From: Bacteroidota bacterium
Lineage (GTDB): Bacteria > Bacteroidota > Bacteroidia > Bacteroidales > VadinHA17
Assembly (NCBI GenBank): GCA_012838685.1
Contig: DUOU01000019.1
Coordinates: forward strand, 1-16,723
Direction of reading: 5' to 3'
DNA length: 16,723 nt
How positions within the stretch are numbered: the stretch's first letter is position 1; each line of letters starts with the position of its first letter. The position numbers and the translations under genes were made by a program. Shown piece by piece: positions 1-7,153 of the stretch. The notes beneath the pieces were generated by a model, which saw nothing but the letters and a program-made list of their open reading frames with translations, did not search any database and was not told the origin of the DNA.

Positions 1-1
1 C

Positions 2-271
2 ATCGTTAATGAAATTGCCAAATCTACTGGTATAGAAAAAGTTACAGTTCAGAAGACTGTCGAAGCCATGATGGAAACCATTAAGGACTCTTTGGTTGCC
101 GGAGAAAATGTTTATTTAAGAGGTTTCGGTAGCTTCATAGTAAAAAAGAGGGCAGAAAAAATTGCCAGAAATATTTCAAAAAATATTCCTATTAAAATTG
201 AAGCGCACTACGTACCGGCTTTCAAGCCTTCCAAATCATTTGTAAACAGAGTTAAAACCAGTAATAAATAA
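2..271 (+). CDS. HU/IHF-family DNA-binding protein, 5'-truncated by the window edge
   Basis: This is the 3' part of a nucleoid-associated HU-type gene; 89 codons are visible in frame from base 2, with no start codon before the edge. The residues include a helix-turn segment (EIAKSTGIEKVTVQ), the HU core motif YLRGFGSFIVKKR, and the flexible DNA-binding arm beginning ARNISKN and ending near PAFKPSKSF. HU proteins are dimers of about 90-100 residues, so only a handful of N-terminal residues should be missing. The ATG at 68 is internal, because the conserved N-terminal helix continues upstream of it. The 29-codon gene at 277 begins 5 bp after the stop, so the two are probably cotranscribed. A second, sequence-distinct HU gene lies at 13986-14255. 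Family assignment is secure; the specific paralogue is not. Confidence 0.93.
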   Translation: MVNEIAKSTGIEKVTVQKTVEAMMETIKDSLVAGENVYLRGFGSFIVKKRAEKIARNISKNIPIKIEAHYVPAFKPSKSFVNRVKTSNK

Positions 272-276
272 CCGTT

Positions 277-366
277 ATGCCAAGCGGAAAGAAAAGAAAA
301 AGACATAAAATGGCCACCCACAAACGTAAAAAACGTTTGCGCAAGAACAGACATAAAAAGAAATAG
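277..366 (+). CDS. 29-residue highly basic peptide with mS38/COX24 (AURKAIP1)-like motif; candidate small ribosomal protein
   Basis: The gene runs from ATG at 277 to TAG at 364-366. By my count, 20 of its 29 residues are Lys, Arg or His. Its core, K11-M-A-T-H-K-R-K-K-R-L-R-K-N-R25, aligns without gaps to the C-terminal motif of mitochondrial mS38 (AURKAIP1/COX24), which I recall as K-M-N-H-H-K-Y-R-K-L-V-K-K-T-R. Mycobacterial bS22 has a similar motif. Those relatives bind ribosomal RNA, so I infer a ribosome-associated role. The gene starts 5 bp after the HU stop, is followed by a strong terminator, and precedes RNase G, an rRNA-processing enzyme. A chance ORF would be unlikely to combine this motif with that spacing. 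The exact ribosomal name (bS22-type, bL38 or other) cannot be fixed from sequence alone. Confidence 0.8.
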   Translation: MPSGKKRKRHKMATHKRKKRLRKNRHKKK

Positions 367-398
367 AAGGATCGTTGGGTGGTTTTTAATTATCATAT

Positions 399-440
399 AG
401 TGAACCTAAAGATCATCAGGTCTTTAGGTTCATTTCTTTT
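399..440 (+). terminator. Rho-independent terminator after the HU / small basic peptide genes
   Basis: A perfect inverted repeat GAACCTAAAGA (402-412) / TCTTTAGGTTC (421-431) can extend inward through T-G and C-G pairs to a tetraloop, and outward by T-A. It is followed by a T-rich stretch (ATTTCTTTT). It lies 33 bp after the small gene's stop and 108 bp before the RNase G start, so it should separate the two transcripts. Confidence 0.85.
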
Positions 441-547
441 ATATTAATGTTCATTGGTCTTGATGCTCACTATTAACCATATAGTCGTTATGGTACAGTT
501 GGTTGTGACATGGAACCAAGACCTGTTAATTCTGAATTATTTTATTC

Positions 548-2107
548 GTGGCAGACAAAGAACTCATCGTTAATGTAAGCGAATCCGAGGTTACTTTGGC
601 GTTACTGGAGGACAAACAACTTTTTGAGCTTGACAAGGAAAAGAGGTTTGCAAAGTTTCAGGTAGGTGATGTTTTTTTGGGTAAAGTCAGGAAAATAATG
701 CCCGGTCTGAACGCGGCATTTGTAAATGTAGGTCATGAAAAAGACGCTTTTCTTCATTACCAGGATTTAGGTCCGAACTTTAGAACCCAGAATAAATATT
801 ATTTGCATGCTTTGCAGCGACAGGGGAAGGTTATGCCCATCCAGAAGTTTAAATTTGATCCCGAGATCAAAAGGGATGGAGTTATTTCTGATATTTTGGT
901 ACAAGGCCAGACAGTTTTAGTTCAAATTACAAAAGAGCCAATATCAACAAAAGGTCCCCGCTTATCTTCTGAAATTTCCCTTGCAGGGAGGAATCTTATA
1001 CTTATGCCGTTTTCGGATAAGGTTTCCATATCTTCTAAAATTGAGAGCAATGAGGAGAAAAACAGGCTCAAAACACTTCTATTAAGTATTAAGCCAAAGA
1101 ATTACGGGGTAATTGTAAGAACGGCAGCTGAAGGAAAAAGGGTTGCCGTACTGGATGCCGAGCTCAGAGAGTTGTTGGAAAAATGGGAGAGAGGATTCTC
1201 CACCATAAAAAAAGAGATAAAAACTCCCAGGATCCTTATCGAGGAGATGCCCCGATCTGTCGCGATACTCCGGGATATGTTCAGCCCCTCCTTTTCAAGT
1301 ATCCACATAAACGATCCACTTTTTGCCGTTGAGATCAGGAATTATATCAAAGAGATCGCGCCGGATAAGGTAAAGATTGTACGCGAATACACCGGTAGTA
1401 TCCCAATTTTTGAACATTTTGGTGTCAACAAACAGATAAAAACACTGTTCGGGCGCACAGTGTCTATTAAGCGCGGCGCGTACCTGATAATTGAACATAC
1501 TGAGGCGTTACATGTCATTGATGTGAACAGTGGAAATCGGATTCGTTCGGGAAATGATCAGGAAACCAATGCATTGGAGGTAAATTTAGAAGCGGCAAGA
1601 GAAATCTCTCGTCAGTTGAGGTTGAGGGATATGGGCGGTATAATCGTGATAGATTTTATCGATATGACCCTTAATGAGCACAAACAGAAGGTTTACGACG
1701 TTATGAGGGATCTCATGGAAAACGATCGCACCAAACACACAATTTTACCCTTGACCAAATTTGGTCTTATGCAGATAACAAGGCAGAGAGTCAGACCGGT
1801 AGTGAATATAGTCACGGATGAGAAATGTCCGGCTTGCCAGGGGAAAGGGACTGTCCGTCCCGCTTTGCTTTTTATTGATGAAATTGAAAAAGACCTTGCT
1901 TTCATCGTCAAAAAGATAAAGACCAAAAGTATTGTTCTCCAGGTTCATCCCTTTGTTGCCTCTTATCTGAGCTACGGTTTGGTGCCTGTCTACGCAAAGT
2001 GGAGTCTTCGTTACAAAATTCACTTAAAAGTTCGCTCTATATCATCATACCATACCCTTGAGCATAGTTTCCTGGACAAGGATAACAACGAGATCGACTT
2101 CACGTAA
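548..2107 (+). CDS. rng: Ribonuclease E/G family endoribonuclease (RNase G)
   Basis: This is a cytoplasmic Mg-dependent endoribonuclease of the RNase E/G family, which matures rRNA 5' ends and degrades mRNA. An N-terminal S1 RNA-binding domain (about residues 36-130) carries an insertion of roughly 35 residues, as in other Bacteroidota homologues. The catalytic DNase I-like part holds the two metal-binding aspartates, D325 in IDVNSG and D369 in IDFIDM; their 44-residue spacing matches E. coli RNase E. The LEAAREISRQLRLRD block is intact, and a Zn-link CPAC motif (C427, C430) follows. At 519 residues it is RNase G-sized, without the long scaffold tail of RNase E. I chose the GTG at 548: an in-frame TGA at 533-535 blocks upstream extension, and the protein then begins MADKELIVNVS, like homologues. 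No Shine-Dalgarno site is visible. Confidence 0.96.
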   Translation: MADKELIVNVSESEVTLALLEDKQLFELDKEKRFAKFQVGDVFLGKVRKIMPGLNAAFVNVGHEKDAFLHYQDLGPNFRTQNKYYLHALQRQGKVMPIQKFKFDPEIKRDGVISDILVQGQTVLVQITKEPISTKGPRLSSEISLAGRNLILMPFSDKVSISSKIESNEEKNRLKTLLLSIKPKNYGVIVRTAAEGKRVAVLDAELRELLEKWERGFSTIKKEIKTPRILIEEMPRSVAILRDMFSPSFSSIHINDPLFAVEIRNYIKEIAPDKVKIVREYTGSIPIFEHFGVNKQIKTLFGRTVSIKRGAYLIIEHTEALHVIDVNSGNRIRSGNDQETNALEVNLEAAREISRQLRLRDMGGIIVIDFIDMTLNEHKQKVYDVMRDLMENDRTKHTILPLTKFGLMQITRQRVRPVVNIVTDEKCPACQGKGTVRPALLFIDEIEKDLAFIVKKIKTKSIVLQVHPFVASYLSYGLVPVYAKWSLRYKIHLKVRSISSYHTLEHSFLDKDNNEIDFT

Positions 2108-2127
2108 CGGCAATTTCCCCGTTTTTT
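2106..2127 (+). terminator. Possible weak terminator after rng
   Basis: A 5-bp stem AACGG / CCGTT (2106-2110 / 2119-2123) overlaps the rng stop codon and runs into six T residues (2122-2127). The stem is short, so termination may be partial and dsbD could be read through. Confidence 0.35.
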
Positions 2128-2128
2128 A

Positions 2129-2180
2129 TATTTTTGCGTTTTATTGGTACCAGTAGTATTGGCATTGGATTTTAATACTA
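2129..2180 (+). promoter_or_regulatory. Possible dsbD promoter -7 box and leader hairpin
   Basis: TATTTTTG (2129-2136) fits the Bacteroidota -7 consensus TAnnTTTG exactly, but I see no good TTTG element about 19-21 bp upstream. Downstream, in the would-be leader, is a perfect 7-bp inverted repeat TAGTATT (2154-2160) / AATACTA (2174-2180) with a 13-nt loop, 22 bp before the dsbD ATG. Both are inferred from pattern only. Confidence 0.3.
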
Positions 2181-2202
2181 TCAAAAAAACAGTCAAATAT
2201 TC

Positions 2203-4146
2203 ATGGCCAGAAAATTGTCCGTTATAATTCTCTCCTTGTTTGTTTCGGTATCGGTCAGCGGCCAGATCATTGATCCCGTGATATGGAGCTTCGGATACGA
2301 GAGTATAGGAGAGAATCAATATGAAATAGTTCTGAGGGTCTCTATTGAAGAGGGTTCCCATATTTATGGGATGGAGGTGCCCGAAGGAGGTCCTATAGCG
2401 ACAAATATCAGGTTTGCCGAGGATAAACGACTATCTTTTGAGAACAATATTGTCTCCAACATACAGCCAAACAAGAAATATGATGAGGCTTTTGAGATGG
2501 AGATAGCGACATTTGAAGGCAAAGTAGAATTCAGACAACCGATAAAAAGCACAGTTTCTGATTTTACTGTTCGGGGATATGTTGAATATATGTCGTGTAA
2601 CAATATCTCATGTTCTCCCCCAAAGGAGGTTGAGTTCAGTATTGCTGTTGGTGGAGGAGATCCGGAAGATACGGGGTTTTTTTATGAAAATTTGCCTACT
2701 ACCGAAAAGAGAGGTCTGTTAGGATTTTTTATCGCATCTTTTTTGCTGGGTCTGGTTGGAGTTCTTACCCCCTGTGTTTATCCGATGATACCGCTAACGG
2801 TAGCTTTTTTCTCCAGGGGAAGGGGAGAAAAGAAAAAAGGAGTTCTTAACGCGCTTATTTTCGGAATATCCATTGTAATAATATATTCTTCAATTGGAAT
2901 AATTATATCCCTTACAGGAGCCGGAGCCGGATTCGCCAATGCTTTGAGCACCCATTGGATACCAAATATTATATTTTTCCTCTTGTTTGTTGTTTTCGCC
3001 ATCTCTTTCTTGGGGGCGTTTGAAATAACTCTGCCCTCAAAATGGTCCAATGCTGCCGACTCAAAGGTCGATAAAGGGGGGATAATAGGTTCTTTCTTTA
3101 TGGCTCTCACCACCGTGATAGTCTCTTTTTCCTGCACAGGGCCAATAGTGGGCGGTCTGCTTGTAGAGGCGGTCAGAGGAGATATCTTAAGGCCCACTGT
3201 TGGAATGTTTGCCTTTGGTTTGGGCTTTTCGGCCCCATTCACGCTATTCGCCCTTTCACCCAAATTGTTGGACATTATGCCAAAATCAGGATACTGGCTC
3301 AAAACAGTAAAAGTTGTTCTTGGGTTTCTAATGTTGGCTTTCAGTATGAAATTCCTGATGGTAATAGATTCCGTTTATTCACTGGGAATACTTACGCGTA
3401 AATTATATCTTGCTATTTGGATAGTTTTATTCCTGATATTGGGTTTTTATCTTTTAAGCACATATTTTCAGGCAGTTAGAACAGGCAAGAAAAAAGGTAT
3501 CGGTCTGTTCATAATGTCATTGGCTTCGGCAGGAATAGCTGTTTACCTGGCAACGGGTTTTTTTGGATCACCATTGAAAGCTGTTTCGGCTCTACTCCCG
3601 GCAGAAAAAATCGAAAAAAATCCAGGAAATCAACCTAACGGAGATGGGATATTGAGTTTTGGAAACAGTTTGAACGGTGCTAACGCTCCAAAGTACAGCG
3701 ATCTCTTCTCGTTGCCATATGGTTTGGCCGGGTTTTTCGACCTCGATGAGGGTCTGGCCCATGCCAGGAAGGTAGGCAAGCCCGTTTTAATAAACTTTAA
3801 AGGACATGCTTGCGCTAATTGCAAGAGAATGGAAGCAAGAGTGTGGTCCAATCCGGATGTTGCAAGGCGGCTGGAAAATAATTTTGTTATAATAGCCTTG
3901 TATGTCGACGACAGAACCCAACTCCCTGAAAGCGAGTGGAGAATATCTATGGTTGATGGTAAGATCAAAAAAACTATTGGAAAGATAAATGAGGACATTG
4001 AGATTTCCAGGTACAATACCAACGCCTTACCTTACCACGTAATAGCCGATCATAATGGAAATCCCCTGAACCGGCCTTCATTTACCAACCTTGATATTGA
4101 AAGCTATATCAGTTGGCTTGACGAAGGGTTTTCTAATTTTAAATAA
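2203..4146 (+). CDS. dsbD: Thiol:disulfide interchange protein DsbD family (protein-disulfide reductase)
   Basis: DsbD passes electrons from cytoplasmic thioredoxin across the inner membrane to periplasmic thiol proteins. All three modules are visible in 647 residues. A signal peptide (1-20, ending VSVSGQ) leads into a periplasmic alpha-like domain with the redox pair C132/C137 followed by SPP, comparable to the E. coli pair followed by YPP. The multi-spanning beta domain (about 170-465) holds C191 in LTPCVYP and C311 in SFSCTGP, the transmembrane redox cysteines. The C-terminal thioredoxin-fold gamma domain has CANC (C537, C540). The alpha-domain cysteines are four residues apart, versus five in E. 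coli from memory. The start ATG is directly followed by the signal peptide. No cytochrome-maturation or Dsb partner gene is nearby, so the client proteins cannot be told from context. Confidence 0.95.
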   Translation: MARKLSVIILSLFVSVSVSGQIIDPVIWSFGYESIGENQYEIVLRVSIEEGSHIYGMEVPEGGPIATNIRFAEDKRLSFENNIVSNIQPNKKYDEAFEMEIATFEGKVEFRQPIKSTVSDFTVRGYVEYMSCNNISCSPPKEVEFSIAVGGGDPEDTGFFYENLPTTEKRGLLGFFIASFLLGLVGVLTPCVYPMIPLTVAFFSRGRGEKKKGVLNALIFGISIVIIYSSIGIIISLTGAGAGFANALSTHWIPNIIFFLLFVVFAISFLGAFEITLPSKWSNAADSKVDKGGIIGSFFMALTTVIVSFSCTGPIVGGLLVEAVRGDILRPTVGMFAFGLGFSAPFTLFALSPKLLDIMPKSGYWLKTVKVVLGFLMLAFSMKFLMVIDSVYSLGILTRKLYLAIWIVLFLILGFYLLSTYFQAVRTGKKKGIGLFIMSLASAGIAVYLATGFFGSPLKAVSALLPAEKIEKNPGNQPNGDGILSFGNSLNGANAPKYSDLFSLPYGLAGFFDLDEGLAHARKVGKPVLINFKGHACANCKRMEARVWSNPDVARRLENNFVIIALYVDDRTQLPESEWRISMVDGKIKKTIGKINEDIEISRYNTNALPYHVIADHNGNPLNRPSFTNLDIESYISWLDEGFSNFK

Positions 4147-4159
4147 GAACATCCCAAAA

Positions 4160-4178
4160 ACTTTTTTCAAAAAAAAGT
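4160..4178. repeat. A/T-tract palindrome after dsbD
   Basis: ACTTTTTT (4160-4167) and AAAAAAGT (4171-4178) form an 8-bp perfect hairpin with a 3-nt loop, 13 bp after the dsbD stop. It could act as a weak terminator or as an A-tract promoter element. Similar palindromes occur at 6192-6210 and 9312-9326. Confidence 0.5.
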
Positions 4179-4229
4179 ATCCACAAGGTTGTATTGTATC
4201 GAAATATGGCTTAAATTTACGATGAAGTT

Positions 4230-4258
4230 TTGATAACTTTGTTGTCGTTGTTGATAAC
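4230..4258 (+). promoter_or_regulatory. Candidate promoter with flanking direct repeat, upstream of the T9SS-substrate gene
   Basis: TAACTTTG (4234-4241) matches the TAnnTTTG -7 box exactly; the upstream element is poor. TTGATAAC occurs twice, at 4230-4237 (overlapping the box) and 4251-4258, offset by 21 bp, which is two helical turns and would suit a protein binding one DNA face. Expected transcription start is near 4248, giving a leader of about 80 nt. No assay supports this. Confidence 0.35.
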
Positions 4259-4330
4259 GAAATGCTAGCGGTTGCCGGTATTGTCCCGGTGATAATTTCC
4301 GGCCGCGGACGTTGAATAATATTAAATGCC

Positions 4331-4828
4331 ATGAAGCGATCAATCCTTTTAATTGTTGCGGTCTTGCTGACATTATCGGTCAGTGCGCAGACACAAGAAG
4401 AAGTTACGCCTATTGTTATATCTAGTGCCGGTGGTTACAGTGAGAAAGCCTCTATTTCATTGAGCTGGACACTTGGAGAGGCTTTTCTGCCTTATTCTTT
4501 TAATGTCGGCAATCAGCTTATACTGACCCCTATTACCCAGCCGACATTGTTCGCATCAGATGTTCAAAATGAAATATTTCCCTTTGTGGAGGTGAAGATA
4601 TATCCCAACCCGGCAAGTGAATTTATCCGGATAACTTTTGAATATCCACTGGAAGCAGGGATAGATGTTTTTTTAATGGACATTCAGGGTAAGTTGTTGC
4701 TAAGGGATTTTTTAGGGACAATGTCAACGGAAATGATCATAAATATGCAATCATATAGTCCCGGTGTTTACCTGTTGCGTCTTGTCCGGGGAAAACTGAC
4801 CAATGTTTACAGGATAGTTAAGATTTAA
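4331..4828 (+). CDS. Small secreted protein with C-terminal type IX secretion sorting domain
   Basis: This 165-residue protein has a Sec signal peptide (1-19, ending SVSAQ). A short middle segment reads VISSAGGYSEK followed by SLSWTLGEAF, a pattern I recall in many short Bacteroidota exported proteins. The last ~80 residues form a T9SS type A sorting domain: VKIYPNPASEF opens it, VFLMDIQGKLL sits mid-domain, and SPGVYLLRLV plus a basic end KLTNVYRIVKI close it. T9SS carries such proteins across the outer membrane and usually removes the domain and attaches the cargo to the surface. Here little cargo remains, about 65 residues between signal and sorting domain, so its own role is unknown. The start is the only ATG giving a proper signal peptide. 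No T9SS machinery gene is in the window. Confidence 0.88.
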   Translation: MKRSILLIVAVLLTLSVSAQTQEEVTPIVISSAGGYSEKASISLSWTLGEAFLPYSFNVGNQLILTPITQPTLFASDVQNEIFPFVEVKIYPNPASEFIRITFEYPLEAGIDVFLMDIQGKLLLRDFLGTMSTEMIINMQSYSPGVYLLRLVRGKLTNVYRIVKI

Positions 4829-4948
4829 GACTCTCCGACATCTATTCGCGGCATATTTTTTAATTGGTATTAAATCCGATAATTGATAATTGATGAGTTT
4901 TTGGCGCGTTATCTTATTAAATTGCGTACCGGAAAATTTGACGTACAG

Positions 4949-6166
4949 ATGAAACTTAGCCGGTTGTTATTCAGTATGTTGTTCAGTGCTGTTTTGTTTG
5001 GCTGCACTGATACAGGCATAAAAACCAACAGAAAGATACAACGTATACATAATGATCTCTTTACTGTCGATGCCCATTCAGCTTCCGCCATAAATTTTCT
5101 TTACAAAAAGAATTTTGATCCCGCCCGGTTGAACGATTTTGGAAGTTTTGATTATCCAAGGATGGAACAGGGGGGGCTTGACGCCTGTTTTTTCGCTATT
5201 TTCCCGGGCAAGAACATCAAGGGAGAATCGAATATTGATATAACATTCAAAAGGATTGAAAAAACAGTTGATGCGATAGCGAATAGTATCGCTGATAATC
5301 CGGATATTGTTGAAGCGGCTCTGCATCCGGATGATGGATACAGGATAGTAAAGGAGGGAAGAAAAGCCATTTATATGGGTGTTGAGAGTGGATTCGCGAT
5401 CAATTCCGTGGAAATGGTAAAAGAATACTTTGATATGGGGATAAGGTATATGACCCTCTGTTTAAACATAAATAGCCTGTTATGTGACTCATCGACCGAT
5501 CCCAAAGGAGCGGAGCATAATGGAGTCTCTCAACTGGGTATGGATGTAATTGAGGAGATGAACCGATTGGGTATGATGGTTGATGTTTCAAATGTTAGCG
5601 ATAAATCGTTCAACGATATTCTTGAACACTCAAAGGCTCCAGTGATAGTTTCCCACTCTGCTTGCAGAGCGCTATGTTCCAACCATAGAAACATATCAGA
5701 CGAGATGTTACTCCGATTAAAGGGGAATGGGGGTGTTGTCAATATCACCTTATTATCGCAGCTGCTCAAAAGTCCCGGAATTGATAATAATAGTGTCCAA
5801 CAAAAACTATCTGATCTGAAAGAAAAGTATAAGGATCTTATAAAAGCGGATCCCGCAAGATATGGGGATGAATATAACATAGAAAGAGAGAGAATAGTGA
5901 AAGAAAGCGGACAAAATGCCTCCGTGGCTGATCTGGTAGACCATATTGAACATGTAATTCAGGTAATAGGTATAGATTATGTTGGGATCAGCAGCGATTT
6001 TGATGGGGGCGGTGGTGTTGATGGTTGTAAGGATGTGACTGAAATTGAAAACATTACAAGAGAACTGATATTAAGGGGCTATTCAAGATCGGAGATTAAA
6101 AAGATATGGGGAGGAAACTTTATGAGAGTTTTTAGGGAAGTTGCCAAAGTGGCCGAAAGAAATTAA
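4949..6166 (+). CDS. M19 (renal/membrane) dipeptidase-like lipoprotein with substituted active-site ligands
   Basis: The fold signature is that of M19 metallodipeptidases: DYPRMEQGG, MGVESG, NRLGMMVDVS, VIVSHSACRAL, HRNISDE, GISSDFDG. The N-terminus MKLSRLLFSMLFSAVLFGC is a lipoprotein signal with lipobox LFGC, so it should be membrane-anchored in the envelope. I chose ATG 4949 over the TTG at 4883, which would put 22 polar residues before that signal. Aligned from memory to human dipeptidase, E146, H236, R247 and D350 match E125, H219, R230 and D288. The HxD motif reads H43-S-A45, so the Asp ligand is lost; the second zinc His is N215; the substrate His aligns with L172. The substrate is therefore uncertain, and it may be inactive or work differently. 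The 405-residue length is ordinary. It follows the T9SS-substrate gene by 120 bp. Confidence 0.9.
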   Translation: MKLSRLLFSMLFSAVLFGCTDTGIKTNRKIQRIHNDLFTVDAHSASAINFLYKKNFDPARLNDFGSFDYPRMEQGGLDACFFAIFPGKNIKGESNIDITFKRIEKTVDAIANSIADNPDIVEAALHPDDGYRIVKEGRKAIYMGVESGFAINSVEMVKEYFDMGIRYMTLCLNINSLLCDSSTDPKGAEHNGVSQLGMDVIEEMNRLGMMVDVSNVSDKSFNDILEHSKAPVIVSHSACRALCSNHRNISDEMLLRLKGNGGVVNITLLSQLLKSPGIDNNSVQQKLSDLKEKYKDLIKADPARYGDEYNIERERIVKESGQNASVADLVDHIEHVIQVIGIDYVGISSDFDGGGGVDGCKDVTEIENITRELILRGYSRSEIKKIWGGNFMRVFREVAKVAERN

Positions 6167-6191
6167 TTTTAAATAATAACCCCTTTCATCT

Positions 6192-6221
6192 CTTTTTTCT
6201 GAAAAAAAAGTGCCACCTTTG
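6192..6221 (+). promoter_or_regulatory. A/T-tract palindrome with adjacent -7-like box before the RRM gene
   Basis: CTTTTTT (6192-6198) and AAAAAAG (6204-6210) form an A/T palindrome, closely followed by CACCTTTG (6214-6221), which matches TAnnTTTG at 7 of 8 positions. The RRM gene starts 26 bp after the box, a plausible leader. The palindrome might equally be a weak terminator for the upstream gene. Confidence 0.4.
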
Positions 6222-6247
6222 GTTATTAATCAATTTATTATTTAATC

Positions 6248-6523
6248 ATGAACATTTACGTAGGAAACCTTCCGTACAAAATCAGGGATAAGCAACTGAT
6301 GGGTCTTTTTCAGTCTTATGGTGAAGTCTCTTCGGCAAGGGTAATTATTGAGAAAGAATCCGGTAGGAGCAAGGGTTTCGGTTTTGTCGAAATGCCCAAT
6401 GATGAAGAAGCAAATTCGGCCATTAAAGAACTTAATGGATCGCTGGTTGAAGGCAGAAACATTGTTGTCAATGAATCAACTGTTGAAAGATCATTTGGCA
6501 GGGGCGAACAGCGACGGATATAG
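6248..6523 (+). CDS. Single-RRM RNA-binding protein
   Basis: This 91-residue cytoplasmic protein consists almost entirely of one RNA-recognition motif. RNP2 is IYVGNL (residues 3-8) and RNP1 is KGFGFVEM (42-49), with the aromatic residues that stack on RNA bases present (Y4, F44, F46). The sheet-helix order fits a complete RRM, followed by a short basic tail (RSFGRGEQRR). Bacteroidota commonly carry several such proteins, thought to act on mRNA or small RNAs in place of Hfq. The start ATG gives the exact RRM N-terminus. The next gene begins 36 bp downstream on the same strand, so they may share a transcript. The target RNAs cannot be deduced from sequence. Confidence 0.95.
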   Translation: MNIYVGNLPYKIRDKQLMGLFQSYGEVSSARVIIEKESGRSKGFGFVEMPNDEEANSAIKELNGSLVEGRNIVVNESTVERSFGRGEQRRI

Positions 6524-6559
6524 TCGTAAGTAAGATAGCTTCAGAAGATAACAAAAGCG

Positions 6560-7081
6560 ATGGAAGGAGTATATGATATTTTAAAAATATCTTTGCCCGC
6601 GTTAATTGTATTTCTTACGGCTTGGCTTGTGCTCCGTAATATGATCAAAAATGATCAGGAGAAGCGGCGCCAGGAGATTGTGCTTCAAAACAGCCGGACA
6701 ATCGTTCCGTTAAAGTTGCAAGCATACGAGAGGGTTGTTCTTTTTCTTGAAAGGATTTCTCTTGAGTCATTATTGGTGCGTGTCTCCACCCCGGGAATGT
6801 CGGCCCAGCAATTGCATTCAGCCCTTTTAACCACTATTAGAACCGAGTTTGAACATAACCTGTCACAACAGGTTTATATTAGCCCGCAAGCGTGGGAAGT
6901 TGTAAGGAATGCCCGCTCTAATATGATAAAAATAATCAATAGTGAATTTGAGAAACTGCCTGGTGAGGCCTCTTCATTGGATTTCAGTAAGAAGCTTATT
7001 GAAAAAGTAATGGAGATAGATAAAGAGCCGACCAGGGCGGCCATTGATTATATTAAAGGAGAGATTGGAAGGATGATTTGA
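6560..7081 (+). CDS. Conserved membrane-anchored protein of unknown function
   Basis: This 173-residue protein has one N-terminal membrane helix (about residues 8-26, ISLPALIVFLTAWLVL) and then a charged, mostly helical domain. The stretch NDQEKRRQEIVLQNSRTIVP followed by LKLQAYERVVLFLERI resembles an uncharacterised protein I recall in many Bacteroidota genomes, and the rest is rich in amphipathic helix (TTIRTEFEHNLSQQ, IIEKVMEID-like segments). I recognise no catalytic motif. It should sit in the inner membrane with its bulk in the cytoplasm, given the positive residues after the helix. It follows the RRM gene by 36 bp and ends at the bidirectional terminator shared with htpG. No function is assigned. 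Confidence 0.85.
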   Translation: MEGVYDILKISLPALIVFLTAWLVLRNMIKNDQEKRRQEIVLQNSRTIVPLKLQAYERVVLFLERISLESLLVRVSTPGMSAQQLHSALLTTIRTEFEHNLSQQVYISPQAWEVVRNARSNMIKIINSEFEKLPGEASSLDFSKKLIEKVMEIDKEPTRAAIDYIKGEIGRMI

Positions 7082-7098
7082 GAGGTAAAGAGGCAAAT

Positions 7099-7140
7099 AA
7101 AAAAGAGCCCGGAGCGTTATGCATTCAGGCTCTTTTTTTT
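7099..7140. terminator. Bidirectional terminator between convergent genes
   Basis: AAAAAAGAGCC (7099-7109) and GGCTCTTTTTT (7128-7138) are perfect inverted repeats around an 18-nt loop, with T-runs at the 3' side on either strand. It lies between the stop of the + strand membrane protein (7081) and the stop of htpG (7154), and should terminate both transcripts. Confidence 0.9.
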
Positions 7141-7153
7141 AAATGTACCATGC

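Noticed and set aside
2778..3302. 174-codon open frame on the - strand
   Set aside because: Antisense to the membrane domain of dsbD; no motif and no sensible upstream signals.
4883..4948. TTG start giving 22 extra residues on the M19 protein
   Set aside because: It would bury the lipoprotein signal sequence; ATG 4949 gives a clean signal and lipobox.
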